Shown in pieces: positions 1-8,997 of a stretch of DNA of 64,000 nucleotides. The number at the start of each line of letters is the position of its first letter. Positions within the stretch are counted from its first letter, which is position 1. The notes below the pieces were generated by a model that was given only the letters and a program-made list of their open reading frames with translations, made no database searches and was not told where the DNA came from. This DNA is from CAITNM01 sp021298215 (lineage in GTDB: Bacteria > Pseudomonadota > Alphaproteobacteria > Paracaedibacterales > CAITNM01). The translations under genes were made by a program, and so were the position numbers. The DNA lies in contig JBKCOJ010000007.1 in NCBI GenBank assembly GCA_046309815.1, positions 1 to 64,000 of the forward strand, written 5' to 3'.

Positions 1-450
1 TATTCCTTACGAAATAGAAAACTTAACGGTTCTCACAAAGCTCTTGACTCTATCTAATAAAAAATAAGAGACCTTTACTCAGTGAAACCTATACTTCGTC
101 CCACTGACCCTCTTACCTTCCACATCTTCTTCACTTGTCAATCATCATACGCGACCTTTGCCGCGTCTGCATAACTTAGTCACTTCCCCCTCTTTTGTCA
201 ACGCATTTTAACAAAAAATTAACAATATTTTTTGTTGGGCCCCACACAATGCTGCAGCACTGTTTAAAGCAATGCGATATATAACAAAGCAGAATTGTTC
301 ACTGGATCCTGTCCTTCGACGGAAGGACTGAGAAGAGAAATCTCTACAAAGCTGCTCATGCTACGAGAACAGAGCGTTGGGATCTCATCAACTTTTTCTT
401 AAAAGTTATCGTTTAGGCTAACGCTAAGGGTTTAATTTGGGTGGTTTTTC
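1..450. other. Non-coding left edge
   Basis: No convincing gene is visible on either strand. The stretch is AT-rich, with poly-T and poly-A tracts around 200-235, and carries one copy of the TTC-loop palindrome at about 299-334. It presumably holds the promoter of the secreted-protein gene that starts at 451. No clear -35/-10 pair could be picked. Confidence 0.5.
299..334. repeat. Dispersed palindrome, TTC-loop family
   Basis: An imperfect hairpin with the frame CACTGGATC, stem, CTTC loop, stem, then GACTGAG. The same frame recurs at 1747, 1823, 1911, 13576 and 31591. This copy has mismatches in its stem and looks decayed. Confidence 0.7.
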
Positions 451-1728
451 ATGAAAAAGTTGTTGGTGTGTTTGATCATGTTGATGGGTATAGGGCAGGT
501 TTTTGGGCCAATTATGCCATCAGAAAGCTTGCAAGAGGCCGTTCTTTCTTTAGTACGTTCACAAAATATTACTGCGCTAATAAGAGCTGAAGCTCAATTA
601 CGCGAAGGAAGACTGGACATAAGCTCTGTTACAGGTTCATCAAGAATTGCAGGAACGTTACTATCTCATTTTAGAGATAGTGAAGGTAGAGATCAAAACC
701 CCCGCAGCGCAACAACCATTGCCGAAGTACTAAAAGCAAGGCCTGATATTGAGGCAGGATACTTAACCCTCGACGAAAGTGGAAACTACATAGATCGTGA
801 TGAATGTTTACGCTCCGTATGCAGAAATATTGCAAGCACCATATCTGAGGAAAGAAATCGCGCTTTAGTTGCACTAATACGTGACACAGTTGCCGATAGT
901 GCATATAAGCTATATGTTTTTCATGATTTGCTGCTGCTTGCAAATTATTATCCATCTGTTGAAGAAGCAACTACAGCTTTTTCAACGGCCTCAAAATCTT
1001 TTTCACAAACTGGTCTAGATCCCACATTAGATACCGAAGCCTTGATGGAATCGTTAGGGCTGGTTGTAATTCCTCATGGGCGCTCTCTGTTTGTTAAAGG
1101 AGAAATGCCTATTGTGAAAAAGAGTGATGCAAGAACGCGCGATATACTAAAAAAGCAAGAAGAGGAATTTGAACAAACTATCATAAAACAGGCAAGGGAA
1201 GAAGTTCGCAAATGGGAAGAAACAAAAGGCGCAGGAAAAATTCCTTTGTGCACAGAAAGCTTAACTAGCCCTGATCTTGCATTATCTAAGCGAATGGCAG
1301 AACCCATAGGTAAGCTAAATGAAAATTACACCCCGGCTCGCGGAATACTTGTTACTGAAGGAGAATACCGATCACCCCTCGAAAAAGACAAACGCAAACG
1401 GATAGTAGATATAGATACCCTCTATCAATTAGAAAGAGAAATATATGGAGATATAATAGACTTTGATTCTCTTATAAAATTACGTTCATTGGCAAAACTT
1501 GCTTTGCAACGTGAAACTGAACAACAAAAAAGCGCTGAAGAACAGGTCGCTGAACGACAAAAAGCTAAAGCTCTTGCCACAGATCTTTTAAAGCAGATAG
1601 AAAGCATTCCACAGATAACGTTTAATGGATTAAATCTAGTAGATGGCAGCTTTAGCGCATCAACGAGAGACAGCTCGTCTGATGCTCTCGGCTCAGGTAA
1701 AGGTGAGGAATATCTTGCTGGTAAGTAG
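451..1728 (+). CDS. Secreted protein of unknown function, coiled-coil
   Basis: A 425-residue protein that I do not recognise. It opens with a clear Sec signal peptide (MKKLLVCLIMLMG, cleavage near residue 19), so the mature protein should be outside the cytoplasm. Two charged heptad-like stretches, about residues 225-255 (rich in KK, EE and Q) and 345-390, look like coiled coils. The C-terminus is Ser/Gly-rich and probably disordered. No enzyme motif is visible. The ATG at 451 is the only start that includes the signal peptide; a weak GGGTGG lies upstream. It stands alone, with palindromic repeats on both sides. Secreted coiled-coil proteins are common among effectors of intracellular bacteria, but here that is only a possibility. 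Confidence 0.75.
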   Translation: MKKLLVCLIMLMGIGQVFGPIMPSESLQEAVLSLVRSQNITALIRAEAQLREGRLDISSVTGSSRIAGTLLSHFRDSEGRDQNPRSATTIAEVLKARPDIEAGYLTLDESGNYIDRDECLRSVCRNIASTISEERNRALVALIRDTVADSAYKLYVFHDLLLLANYYPSVEEATTAFSTASKSFSQTGLDPTLDTEALMESLGLVVIPHGRSLFVKGEMPIVKKSDARTRDILKKQEEEFEQTIIKQAREEVRKWEETKGAGKIPLCTESLTSPDLALSKRMAEPIGKLNENYTPARGILVTEGEYRSPLEKDKRKRIVDIDTLYQLEREIYGDIIDFDSLIKLRSLAKLALQRETEQQKSAEEQVAERQKAKALATDLLKQIESIPQITFNGLNLVDGSFSASTRDSSSDALGSGKGEEYLAGK

Positions 1729-1746
1729 ATTTAATATCGATAACGC

Positions 1747-1949
1747 ATTGGGTCCCGTTCTTCAACGGGAAGACTAAGGAAGAAAACTCTACAAAGCCTC
1801 AAGGTAATGGCGCAGCATTATTCACTGGATCCCGTCCTTCGCCGGGAAGACTAAGGAAAAAATGCTACTGCACGGCTCAAGATGGCGTGAATAATAAAAG
1901 CGGAATTATTCACTGGATCCCATCCTTCGATGGGAAGACTAAGGATGAG
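1747..1949. repeat. Cluster of three TTC-loop palindromes
   Basis: Three copies lie in a row, at about 1747-1779, 1823-1857 and 1911-1949. The stems differ between copies but stay paired: CCCGTT with AACGGG in the first and CCCATC with GATGGG in the third, both around a CTTC loop. The middle copy (CCCGTC with GCCGGG) has one mismatch. The flanks GGATCC (or GGTCCC) and AAGACTAAGGA are conserved. Paired changes of this kind point to selection on the hairpin or to spread of the element as a unit. Confidence 0.8.
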
Positions 1950-1959
1950 ACTACAAAAC

Positions 1960-2796
1960 TCAGGATGAAGAAGAGGCCTGTGCAGCTTTTTGGCTTTTTA
2001 AGAATTGTAGATACTTGCTGTAAACCAAAGGCAAAGAAGCCACGTAGACAAGAATCGCGGCGCTTAAAGTTGGCCAAGGCTCGCTATAGAGGCAACCAAG
2101 CAAAATAACAACCATTAACATCACCGGAATGGTGTGGTGCTGTTTGAAAGGAAGCTTTTTCAAGGAAAGAGTTGGAATGCGACTTACCATCAGCCATCCC
2201 ACCGCGATCATAACAAAAGCAACCCCCACCTCATTGAAATGCACCGAAAAGGATTTTTCAAAAATGAGCGGGCTAAGGCACAAAAGTGCTGCTGCGGGAG
2301 CCGGTGCCCCTACGGAAAAGTGCTTTCCCCAGATTGGCATTTTCGTTTCATCATGCGCCATAACGTTGAACCGAGCTAAACGCAAGACCATGCAGACGCT
2401 GAAGAATAAAACAATAGCCCAACCAGGGTTACCTAAGCTGTGCAACGAAAAGAAATACATGACAAAAGCCGGTGCGATGCCAAAATTAATGACATCTGCA
2501 AAAGAATCAAGCTCAGCCCCAAAATGGCTTGACGTTCCAAGTAAACGCGCAAGCCTGCCGTCCACCCCGTCAAGAAAAGCGGCGAGCAAAATAGCGAAAA
2601 TAGCTGCCTCCCAGTTTTCTTGCAGAGCAAAACGAATGCCGGTTATGCCCGAGCAAAGCGCTGTAACCGTAATAATATGCGGCAAAAGCGCGGCAAAAGG
2701 CTCAGCTTTTATGCGGCGTTCTTTTAATCTTTTGCGCAAGCGTCCCTTCAAGAGCCCTTTGCGCTTTTGGCCTAATTCTTTTTTGCGAAGAACCAT
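1960..2796 (-). CDS. pssA: CDP-diacylglycerol-serine O-phosphatidyltransferase
   Basis: Makes phosphatidylserine from CDP-diacylglycerol and serine at the inner membrane, the step before psd. The CDP-alcohol phosphotransferase signature is complete: D79-G80, A83-R84, G93, D97 and D101 follow the DGxxAR(x8)GxxxDxxxD pattern. Several hydrophobic helices follow, as expected for this integral membrane family. The N-terminal 30 residues are strongly basic. The start codon overlaps the psd stop by one base (TAATG), so the two genes are translationally coupled. The last few codons and the stop lie in sequence that matches a repeat seen again near 60,400, so a repeat may have replaced the original 3' end. 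The product is otherwise normal in length. Confidence 0.93.
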   Translation of the reverse strand: MVLRKKELGQKRKGLLKGRLRKRLKERRIKAEPFAALLPHIITVTALCSGITGIRFALQENWEAAIFAILLAAFLDGVDGRLARLLGTSSHFGAELDSFADVINFGIAPAFVMYFFSLHSLGNPGWAIVLFFSVCMVLRLARFNVMAHDETKMPIWGKHFSVGAPAPAAALLCLSPLIFEKSFSVHFNEVGVAFVMIAVGWLMVSRIPTLSLKKLPFKQHHTIPVMLMVVILLGCLYSEPWPTLSAAILVYVASLPLVYSKYLQFLKSQKAAQASSSS

Positions 2797-3479
2797 TAAC
2801 TCTTCACCCCACGACGCGCTGGCTCAGGGTTGTTGAGATCAAGCAAAATTGTTTCGCCTGCGATCATGCGCTGTCCCTCAACTACAAGAGGCTCCATACC
2901 TTCTGGCAAAAAGACATCCATGCGGCTTCCAAAACGTATCAGACCGAATACTTGACCTGTTTCCACCGCTTCATGCGCTGAAACATCACAACGAATACGC
3001 CTTGCTATAAGACCCGCAATCTGGGTAAAAGCTACACGTTCACCGGAAGCTGTATCCACAACTATTGTATTACGTTCGTTTTTATCACTCGCTTTATCGA
3101 ATGAAGCGTTCAAAAATTGCCCTTCATGATAAATAACTTTCCGCACTGTTCCACCAATTGGAACACGGTTTACATGTACATCAAACACGTTAAGAAAAAT
3201 GCTAACGCGCGTACGCTCCTTTTTACCAAGCTCATATTCAGCAGGCGGCACAACAGAAGCAATTTGACAGACAATTCCATCAGCTGGACTAACGATTAGC
3301 CCTTCGCTTATAGGCACAACCCTTGGAGGATTTCTAAAGAAATACATACACCATACGGTCAATACAGCACCAACCCATCCAAGGTTGGGGTTAATCATCG
3401 CCATGACAAAAGCAACGGCTGCAAAAATGGCAATAAATCTCCAGCCATCGATATGAATCATTTGCAAAATATTCGGCAT
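2796..3479 (-). CDS. psd: Phosphatidylserine decarboxylase proenzyme
   Basis: Converts phosphatidylserine to phosphatidylethanolamine, the main membrane lipid in most Gram-negative bacteria. This is the short form of the family (227 residues), with two N-terminal hydrophobic segments (about residues 12-50). The self-cleavage site is the G184-S185 pair inside RFGSRMDVFLP. S185 would become the pyruvoyl group of the alpha chain. The conserved SPADG (residues 64-68) and the FLNVFDVHVNR block (residues 95-105) are present. It heads a two-gene unit with pssA, joined by a TAATG overlap. An AT-rich 190-base gap separates it from the divergent esterase gene. Confidence 0.94.
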   Translation of the reverse strand: MPNILQMIHIDGWRFIAIFAAVAFVMAMINPNLGWVGAVLTVWCMYFFRNPPRVVPISEGLIVSPADGIVCQIASVVPPAEYELGKKERTRVSIFLNVFDVHVNRVPIGGTVRKVIYHEGQFLNASFDKASDKNERNTIVVDTASGERVAFTQIAGLIARRIRCDVSAHEAVETGQVFGLIRFGSRMDVFLPEGMEPLVVEGQRMIAGETILLDLNNPEPARRGVKS

Positions 3480-3672
3480 TTTTAAACTTGTTTTAATTTC
3501 CTGCCCACTACAGTGCCGTGATTGCGCTAAATGTTCAAGAGGGAGAAATTAAAATTGAAAGAAAAAATAAAAATTTGCATTATTTAAATAAATAAAATTC
3601 AGATTAAGTATTATTTAATAAATAAATACTATATTTATATTTGAATCTACAATAAATATATTGAAAATTTTT

Positions 3673-4410
3673 ATGAGCAGAAGTTCCTTCCTAAAAATCT
3701 TTACCATAGGCGCACTGGCTATTTATAGCAGTTGCGCCTATGCGAAGATTGGGATTGTTTTTTTGCATGGTCTTGGTGGCAATGCCCAAAGTTGCAAAGA
3801 ATGGATTAACTTTGCTTTAAAAAGTGGCATTCGTACTAACGCTGAGCAATGCGCTGTATATATTCCAGAAGCAAAAAATAATTCTTGGTTTGATGTAAAC
3901 CCTTTACTGCCAGATCTTATTCGTATTTCTGACCCTTCTAACCAAACGCCGGAAAATATTGGTTCGCTTTTAAACAAAATCAAAGATATGGCTCCTCAGT
4001 TCAGGCATCTAAAAAGTGAAATCCAGCATTTTATGAAACGTGAAGGAATAAGCATAGAAAACTTGCATTTTGTTGGCTACTCACAAGGTGGAATTTTGGC
4101 ACAATTGTTAGCGTACTCACTCCCTGAATCATGCGGAAGCTTGTGTTTTGCTGGCTGTCCATGGATTTGGATGCCTGGTGAAAAAATTCAAAAACCTTTG
4201 TCTATTGTAATGGCCATCAATAAAGATGATCCGTACTTCGGCAATGTATACTCCTACTCACGCAATATGTTTATGCAAAAAGTAGGCGCGATATGGTTTA
4301 GGAATGCAGTGCATGAAGTTATTAGCCAAGAAGGCGGCCATGAAATTTCTCATGCTGCTATGGTCGCGGGCACTCAGCATTTCAAAGAGATTCTCAAACT
4401 TGATTCTTAA
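3673..4410 (+). CDS. Secreted alpha/beta hydrolase (esterase type)
   Basis: A 245-residue serine hydrolase of the carboxylesterase/acyl-protein thioesterase type. It has the oxyanion-loop motif HGLGG (residues 32-36), the nucleophile elbow GYSQGG with Ser137, a likely acid at Asp185 or Asp186 and a likely His224 (GGHEISH). A Sec signal peptide covers residues 1-24 (ending SSCAYA), so the enzyme should be exported, unlike most cytosolic thioesterases of this fold. I chose the ATG at 3673. An in-frame TTG 12 bases upstream is possible, and neither has a clear Shine-Dalgarno site. It stands alone. The substrate cannot be told from sequence; a lipid or host acyl-protein target is conceivable. Confidence 0.8.
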   Translation: MSRSSFLKIFTIGALAIYSSCAYAKIGIVFLHGLGGNAQSCKEWINFALKSGIRTNAEQCAVYIPEAKNNSWFDVNPLLPDLIRISDPSNQTPENIGSLLNKIKDMAPQFRHLKSEIQHFMKREGISIENLHFVGYSQGGILAQLLAYSLPESCGSLCFAGCPWIWMPGEKIQKPLSIVMAINKDDPYFGNVYSYSRNMFMQKVGAIWFRNAVHEVISQEGGHEISHAAMVAGTQHFKEILKLDS

Positions 4411-4535
4411 ATATGCATTTCAAAAATTGAACCTTAATGATAAATAACTTAGCCGCATACAGCCAAGTTTCATGAAAATAATAAATTTAATAATGCTTAC
4501 ATAATTAATACTATCCAACAGTGCAGCGATGCAAA

Positions 4536-6059
4536 TCAATGCGTAGCTGATGCATCAACCTTTTGTTGAGCTTTAGGTGCTAGCCAAATGGCGGAAGCTG
4601 CAAAAATGAACGTAAGGGCCACAATCATAAATAGGTGGTTGGTCGCCAGCATCACGGCTTGATCTTGCAAGGCACGATCAAGCATCTGTAAAGGTACTGC
4701 CGCATCCAACACAGGAGACTGCAGTGCGGCAATATCGGGCACATTTAGTTTATCGACAAAGTCATGCCGTAACACGTTTGTATGATCTTCCCATGCGGTT
4801 GTAATCACCGATGTTGCTAGCGCTCCTGCCAGCGTGCGCACGAAGCTCATAAGACCAGCAGCTGACGCCATTTCTTCGGGCTTAACACTTGCAAGGGCCA
4901 GCGCTGTTAGAGGTACAAAGAAGAACGGCATTCCAGCACCTTGAAATAACATGGGCAAAGTGACTTGAAGTTGCGTCATATCGGTTGATCCAAATGACCT
5001 GTAAAGGGTAAGAAGGCCTAGCCACCCTACCCCGCAAAAGACAAGGATACGGTGATCGTATTTTGTGGTTAGGTTGGCAGCAATAGGGGCTGCGCAAACA
5101 GCAAAAATTCCTAGCGCTGCGGTGGTAAACCCTGACCAACCTGCGGTATAACCCATAAAATTTTGCAGCCATAAGGGCGTAAGGACGATGGAACAGTTAA
5201 AAGCACCAAACGCGAGACACAAGGTAAGCACACTTATGGAATAGCCTCGATGCCGAAAAACACGAAGATCAACAATAGGATGGGAATGGGTGAGTTCCCA
5301 AATTAAAAAGCAGGCAAAGCCAATTAAGAAAACAATGAAGAGGCCCCAAATAAAATGGGAGCCAAACCAATCATAGTTTTTGCCTTCATCGAGCATGATC
5401 TGCAGTGCTGCTACCCACACGATAAGTAATCCAAGACCGATGAAATCTACTTTGTGTTTAAAAATGGTTGATTCATAAGGTTTAAGAATATTCATTAAGA
5501 CAAGGCTGCACACGATGGCTAAAGGAATATTGATAAAGAAAATAAAGCCCCAGCCCCAATTATCGCAAATATACCCACCCACGACAGGGCCTAAAACAGG
5601 CGCTACGAGTGTTGTCATCGCCCAAATACCCAAAGCAGCGCTTTTTTTCTCCTTAGGAAAGATTTGCATAAGCAAAGTTTGGGATAGAGGCATAAGCGGA
5701 CCGCCAGCTAGGCCTTGGAGCACGCGCCCACTTACGAGCATACTGAGGCTATCCGCAAAACCGCAAAGAGCTGAAAATACGCCGAATAACAACATACATA
5801 AGGTAAAGACACGCACCGTACCAAAACGCATAGCTAACCAGCCAGTTAAAGGTACACTGACAGCTTCGGCTACTGCGTAAGACGTAATCACGTAGGTGCC
5901 TTCGGATAGAGAAACAGCGAGACCGCCAGCAATGTCGGATACCGACACGTTGGCAACGGTCATGTCTAATACGACAATAAAATTAGCAAAAGCCAGCAAT
6001 AAAGCAGCAATGAGAAGAAGTGGGCCTTCTAGGGGTTTGGGGATGAGAGCGTCTTTCAT
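4536..6059 (-). CDS. emrB: Multidrug efflux MFS transporter, EmrB type
   Basis: Inner membrane drug:proton antiporter of the DHA2 family with about 14 transmembrane helices. The N-terminal helix contains the family motif with LDMTVANVSV. The motif-A-like loop (GWLAMRFGTVRVF) and motif C (APVLGPVVGG) are readable. It would work with the EmrA adaptor and the TolC-type lipoprotein encoded just upstream. The start at 6059 is preferred because AGGAGG lies 9 bases before it. The ATG at 6065 is only 3 bases from that site. A 250-base stretch of repeats separates it from emrA, so its expression may be partly uncoupled from the rest of the operon. Confidence 0.9.
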   Translation of the reverse strand: MKDALIPKPLEGPLLLIAALLLAFANFIVVLDMTVANVSVSDIAGGLAVSLSEGTYVITSYAVAEAVSVPLTGWLAMRFGTVRVFTLCMLLFGVFSALCGFADSLSMLVSGRVLQGLAGGPLMPLSQTLLMQIFPKEKKSAALGIWAMTTLVAPVLGPVVGGYICDNWGWGFIFFINIPLAIVCSLVLMNILKPYESTIFKHKVDFIGLGLLIVWVAALQIMLDEGKNYDWFGSHFIWGLFIVFLIGFACFLIWELTHSHPIVDLRVFRHRGYSISVLTLCLAFGAFNCSIVLTPLWLQNFMGYTAGWSGFTTAALGIFAVCAAPIAANLTTKYDHRILVFCGVGWLGLLTLYRSFGSTDMTQLQVTLPMLFQGAGMPFFFVPLTALALASVKPEEMASAAGLMSFVRTLAGALATSVITTAWEDHTNVLRHDFVDKLNVPDIAALQSPVLDAAVPLQMLDRALQDQAVMLATNHLFMIVALTFIFAASAIWLAPKAQQKVDASATH

Positions 6060-6082
6060 ACGCATGCTCCTCCTGTGAATAT

Positions 6083-6257
6083 GGACCTCGCGATCAAGTC
6101 GCGGGGCGTCGGTGGAGGTGTCGTATCGTGGCTTGGCAGAAGAAATGACGTGCCGCGGCTTGACCGCGGTATCCAGGAATCATTCACCACATGGATTGGT
6201 GTACGTTGATGGATCCCCGGACTGCCGCGTGCACCCCCCGCCTTGCCAGGGATGACA
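6083..6257. repeat. Three palindromic repeats inside the emr operon
   Basis: Three hairpins lie back to back. The first, at 6083-6112, has a TCAAG loop between CCTCGCGA and TCGCGGGG. The second, at 6147-6176, is the same family in the opposite orientation (CCGCGG, CTTGA, CCGCGG). The third, at 6211-6257, is a different element ending CCAGGGATGACA. A spurious 79-codon open frame spans them on the minus strand (6056-6295). It opens with a good ribosome site but consists of repeat sequence. Confidence 0.75.
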
Positions 6258-6316
6258 TACTCATTCTTTGCTTTTTTTGCTTTTTTCAAGAGCATCTCCT
6301 GAATACCATTATTCTT

Positions 6317-7276
6317 TTAATCCGACACATCGATATCAACAAGCATAGATAGGCCTACTTGGAGTGGATGTTTTTTTAATTCTTCAGGGTCGAGTTCAAT
6401 TCTTACCGGCAGACGCTGCACGACTTTTATCCAGTTGCCTGTGGCGTTTTGTGCTGGAATCACGGCAAAGGCAGCACCTGTACCACCGGCAATGCCAGCA
6501 ACCTTTCCATGATATTTAACGGACGAGCCGTAAAAATCCGCCATGAGCTTGACAGGTTGCCCCACTTTGACTTTGCGAAGCTGTACTTCTTTAAAGTTGG
6601 CGTTAACATACAATTCAAGACTTGGAACCACAGAAAGCAGCATAAAACCTGGTTGAACACGCTGCCCTAGCTGCACTTGGCGTTTTGCCACAACCCCATC
6701 AACGGGAGAACGTACGATGGTGCGGGCTAAGTCAACTTGCGCTTGCTTAAAAACAGCTTCTGCAGCCTGAAATACGGCTTTCGTTGCGCTGAAAGCATTT
6801 TTTGCATTGGTAATTTCTTCTGCTGAAACTGACCCAGTTTTTACAAGCGCTAGGCGGCGTTCATAGTCAATTTTTGCGCGCTCACAATCGGTTTGCGCTT
6901 TATCAAGTTCAGCTTGAGCTCGAATAAAAGCAAGCTTGGCGTCGGTATCATCGATGGTTACAAGGACATCGCCGGCTTTGACCACATCAGTATCTTTGCA
7001 GTGGACTTCTTTTATAGTGCCAGCAACAGCTGCTGAAATTTGGGCGATATCACCTGCCACGTAGGCGTTGTCGGTTGTAATGTGTTTTGAGCCAATTAAA
7101 ACATAGTAGAGCAATACAAGAACAGTTATACCAGCAATGGAAGCACCCAATAGCTGAAAAAGAAGTTTACGTTTTTCTTCAGGTACTGCTTTTTGAAACT
7201 GCTGTTTTTTTTGGTGCAGCCCTTTTAGCAATTTGCCTTTCATTACGTTCATTTCTTTAAGTGTACGATTTTGCAT
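6317..7276 (-). CDS. emrA: Membrane fusion (adaptor) protein, EmrA/HlyD type
   Basis: Periplasmic adaptor that links the EmrB pump to an outer membrane channel. It has a basic cytoplasmic tail, one transmembrane helix (about residues 40-61), then the split lipoyl/barrel-sandwich domain. The first half contains TTDNAYVAGDIAQIS (residues 67-81) and the second half contains RSPVDGVVAKRQVQLGQRV. An alpha-helical hairpin (about residues 115-185) lies between them, and a beta-barrel domain follows. Its ATG overlaps the stop of the upstream outer membrane gene as TAATG, so the pair is translationally coupled. The length of 319 residues is slightly short of E. coli EmrA (390), mostly in the hairpin. 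Confidence 0.9.
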   Translation of the reverse strand: MQNRTLKEMNVMKGKLLKGLHQKKQQFQKAVPEEKRKLLFQLLGASIAGITVLVLLYYVLIGSKHITTDNAYVAGDIAQISAAVAGTIKEVHCKDTDVVKAGDVLVTIDDTDAKLAFIRAQAELDKAQTDCERAKIDYERRLALVKTGSVSAEEITNAKNAFSATKAVFQAAEAVFKQAQVDLARTIVRSPVDGVVAKRQVQLGQRVQPGFMLLSVVPSLELYVNANFKEVQLRKVKVGQPVKLMADFYGSSVKYHGKVAGIAGGTGAAFAVIPAQNATGNWIKVVQRLPVRIELDPEELKKHPLQVGLSMLVDIDVSD

Positions 7277-8721
7277 TATAGAACCTCTGCCTTTGTTTTA
7301 GAGCCTTCCACTGGAATAGCTGCAATTTTGAATCCGCCCCCAAGCGCTTTAATGAGAGCTACATCTAGGATAAAGGCGCGAGCTTTGATTTGAGCCATGG
7401 CACGCCGCGCTGTAATTAAGCCGTCTTCAGCGCGAAGTACTTCTAAATAAGTTGAAAGCCCACCGTGGTAGCGACTTTTGGCAATTTTATGGGCTTTTTC
7501 TGCAGCTATAAGTGCTGCTTTTGTTTTTGATGTGCGTGTAGCTAAGGCTTTATGGCTGGTAATAGCGTCAGCTACCTCACGTAAAGCTTGAAGAATTGCT
7601 GATTCATAAGTAGAAAGCGTTGCATGGTAATCAGCATAAGATGCCATGTAAGCACTTTCAACACGCTTTTTATCGAAAATAGGTAAATGAATGGCTGGTC
7701 CAAACGACCCGATGGTTGAATCACTGCTTAAGAATGTTCCAAGACCAAGTGATTGATGCCCTATATAACCAGTGAGGTTGATATTAGGATAATAGCCGGC
7801 TTCGGCGATATTGATTTGGCTTGCTGCAGCTTTGACCATATATTCAGCAGCAATAAGATCTGGTCGCCTGCTTATTAAATCAGCGGGAATTACTGTTGGC
7901 ACGCCCTGAGGCACAAGGCTTGATAAATTGGGCGAAGTAATTGTTACTGCACGATCAGGAGTTGCCCCCACTAACACAACGAGTGCATTTTTGGTGAGAT
8001 GAACGCGTTCATCTAATGAGGCATGCTCAGCTTCTGCCATTGCTAAATTGGATCGCGCTTGCTGAACTGTGCTTTCATTTTCCAGACCGTTTTTATGCCT
8101 TTTTTCAAATAAATCGAGCGTTTGTGCGCGCACCGACATAGTTTCTTGGGCGACTTCAAGTTCTTCAGAGTACTGCGCCAGATTTGCATAGGCCTCAGCA
8201 ATGGCCGTGCTTAGGATAATTTTTGCTTGTTCAAACATGAGCTTTGCCGCTTCCACATTTGAAACAGCAGCGTTCAGCGTATCGGTGTTTTTACCCCAAA
8301 AATCGAGCTCATAAGAGAAATTCGCGTTTAGCATACCTAAATCACGAAAGCCCTTTGGCACAAAGTTTTTTGGCACGCCCATGTTGTAGCTTTGGCGAAA
8401 TTTTGTAAGCGAGCCATCAATGGATGCTGAAGGAAGATACGAAGCGCCAGCTTTGATAGCTATTGCGTTGGCATTTTGTACGCGCGCCATGGCTTCCGTA
8501 ATGCTTGGAGAATTTTCTAGTCCCTCCTCGATGAGCGTTGTTAGTTGCGTATCTTGGTAATCCTTCCACCAGTTATGGTTGGGATAGCTAACATTGTTAC
8601 TTCCCTGCTTATAGGTGATAAGATCTTTGCGCAGTTCTGCCTTGGGCCCTAAATCGGGAGTAACCATACAGCCACTCAAAAAAAGCACTAGAATTAGGCT
8701 TAGAAAAAAAGAATGGCTCAC
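7276..8721 (-). CDS. Outer membrane efflux lipoprotein, TolC/NodT family
   Basis: Outer membrane channel of the tripartite efflux pump. It has a lipoprotein signal with lipobox LSGC (Cys18), followed by the typical duplicated OEP fold: long alpha-helical segments rich in Ala, Glu and Gln (about residues 60-235 and 270-455). The SRRPDL-AAEY motif marks the start of the second half, as in the NodT/OprM subfamily. It is the first gene of the operon, followed by emrA and emrB. Its length of 481 residues is normal. No regulator gene of the TetR or MarR kind is adjacent. Confidence 0.9.
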   Translation of the reverse strand: MSHSFFLSLILVLFLSGCMVTPDLGPKAELRKDLITYKQGSNNVSYPNHNWWKDYQDTQLTTLIEEGLENSPSITEAMARVQNANAIAIKAGASYLPSASIDGSLTKFRQSYNMGVPKNFVPKGFRDLGMLNANFSYELDFWGKNTDTLNAAVSNVEAAKLMFEQAKIILSTAIAEAYANLAQYSEELEVAQETMSVRAQTLDLFEKRHKNGLENESTVQQARSNLAMAEAEHASLDERVHLTKNALVVLVGATPDRAVTITSPNLSSLVPQGVPTVIPADLISRRPDLIAAEYMVKAAASQINIAEAGYYPNINLTGYIGHQSLGLGTFLSSDSTIGSFGPAIHLPIFDKKRVESAYMASYADYHATLSTYESAILQALREVADAITSHKALATRTSKTKAALIAAEKAHKIAKSRYHGGLSTYLEVLRAEDGLITARRAMAQIKARAFILDVALIKALGGGFKIAAIPVEGSKTKAEVL

Positions 8722-8938
8722 TGTTCCCCTATTTTTTGATGCATACTCACACTTAGCCTACACTATTAAATGTTTACAAGATATTAATCGTGGCATTTTT
8801 CACGTGAGAGATTTTTGAGGCTAATTCTTGAAATATGATAACGAAATATATACATTATAAAGCAAATATTAGGTGGCATATTTCGGCCATATGAGCCTCG
8901 CAGTGATGACAAGAGAAAGCTTGCGAGAATAATTTTTT

Positions 8939-8990
8939 GGATCCCGCGGTCAAGCCGCGGGACGTCAGTTTTCTAGGTCGCAGGACGTCG
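8939..8990. repeat. TCAAG-loop palindrome with partial second copy
   Basis: A perfect 7-base stem, CCCGCGG with CCGCGGG, surrounds a TCAAG loop, followed by GACGTC. A truncated second copy (GTCGCAGGACGTCG) follows directly. Together with its AT-rich flank it fills most of the 276-base gap between the efflux operon and the FlhF-like gene. Confidence 0.75.
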
Positions 8991-8997
8991 ATCTCTA

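Noticed and set aside
1960..2836. Plus-strand frames of up to 235 codons over pssA
   Set aside because: They are antisense shadows of pssA, which has clear family motifs on the other strand.
6056..6295. 79-codon frame between emrA and emrB with a good ribosome site
   Set aside because: It is composed of palindromic repeat sequence and has no protein-like features.
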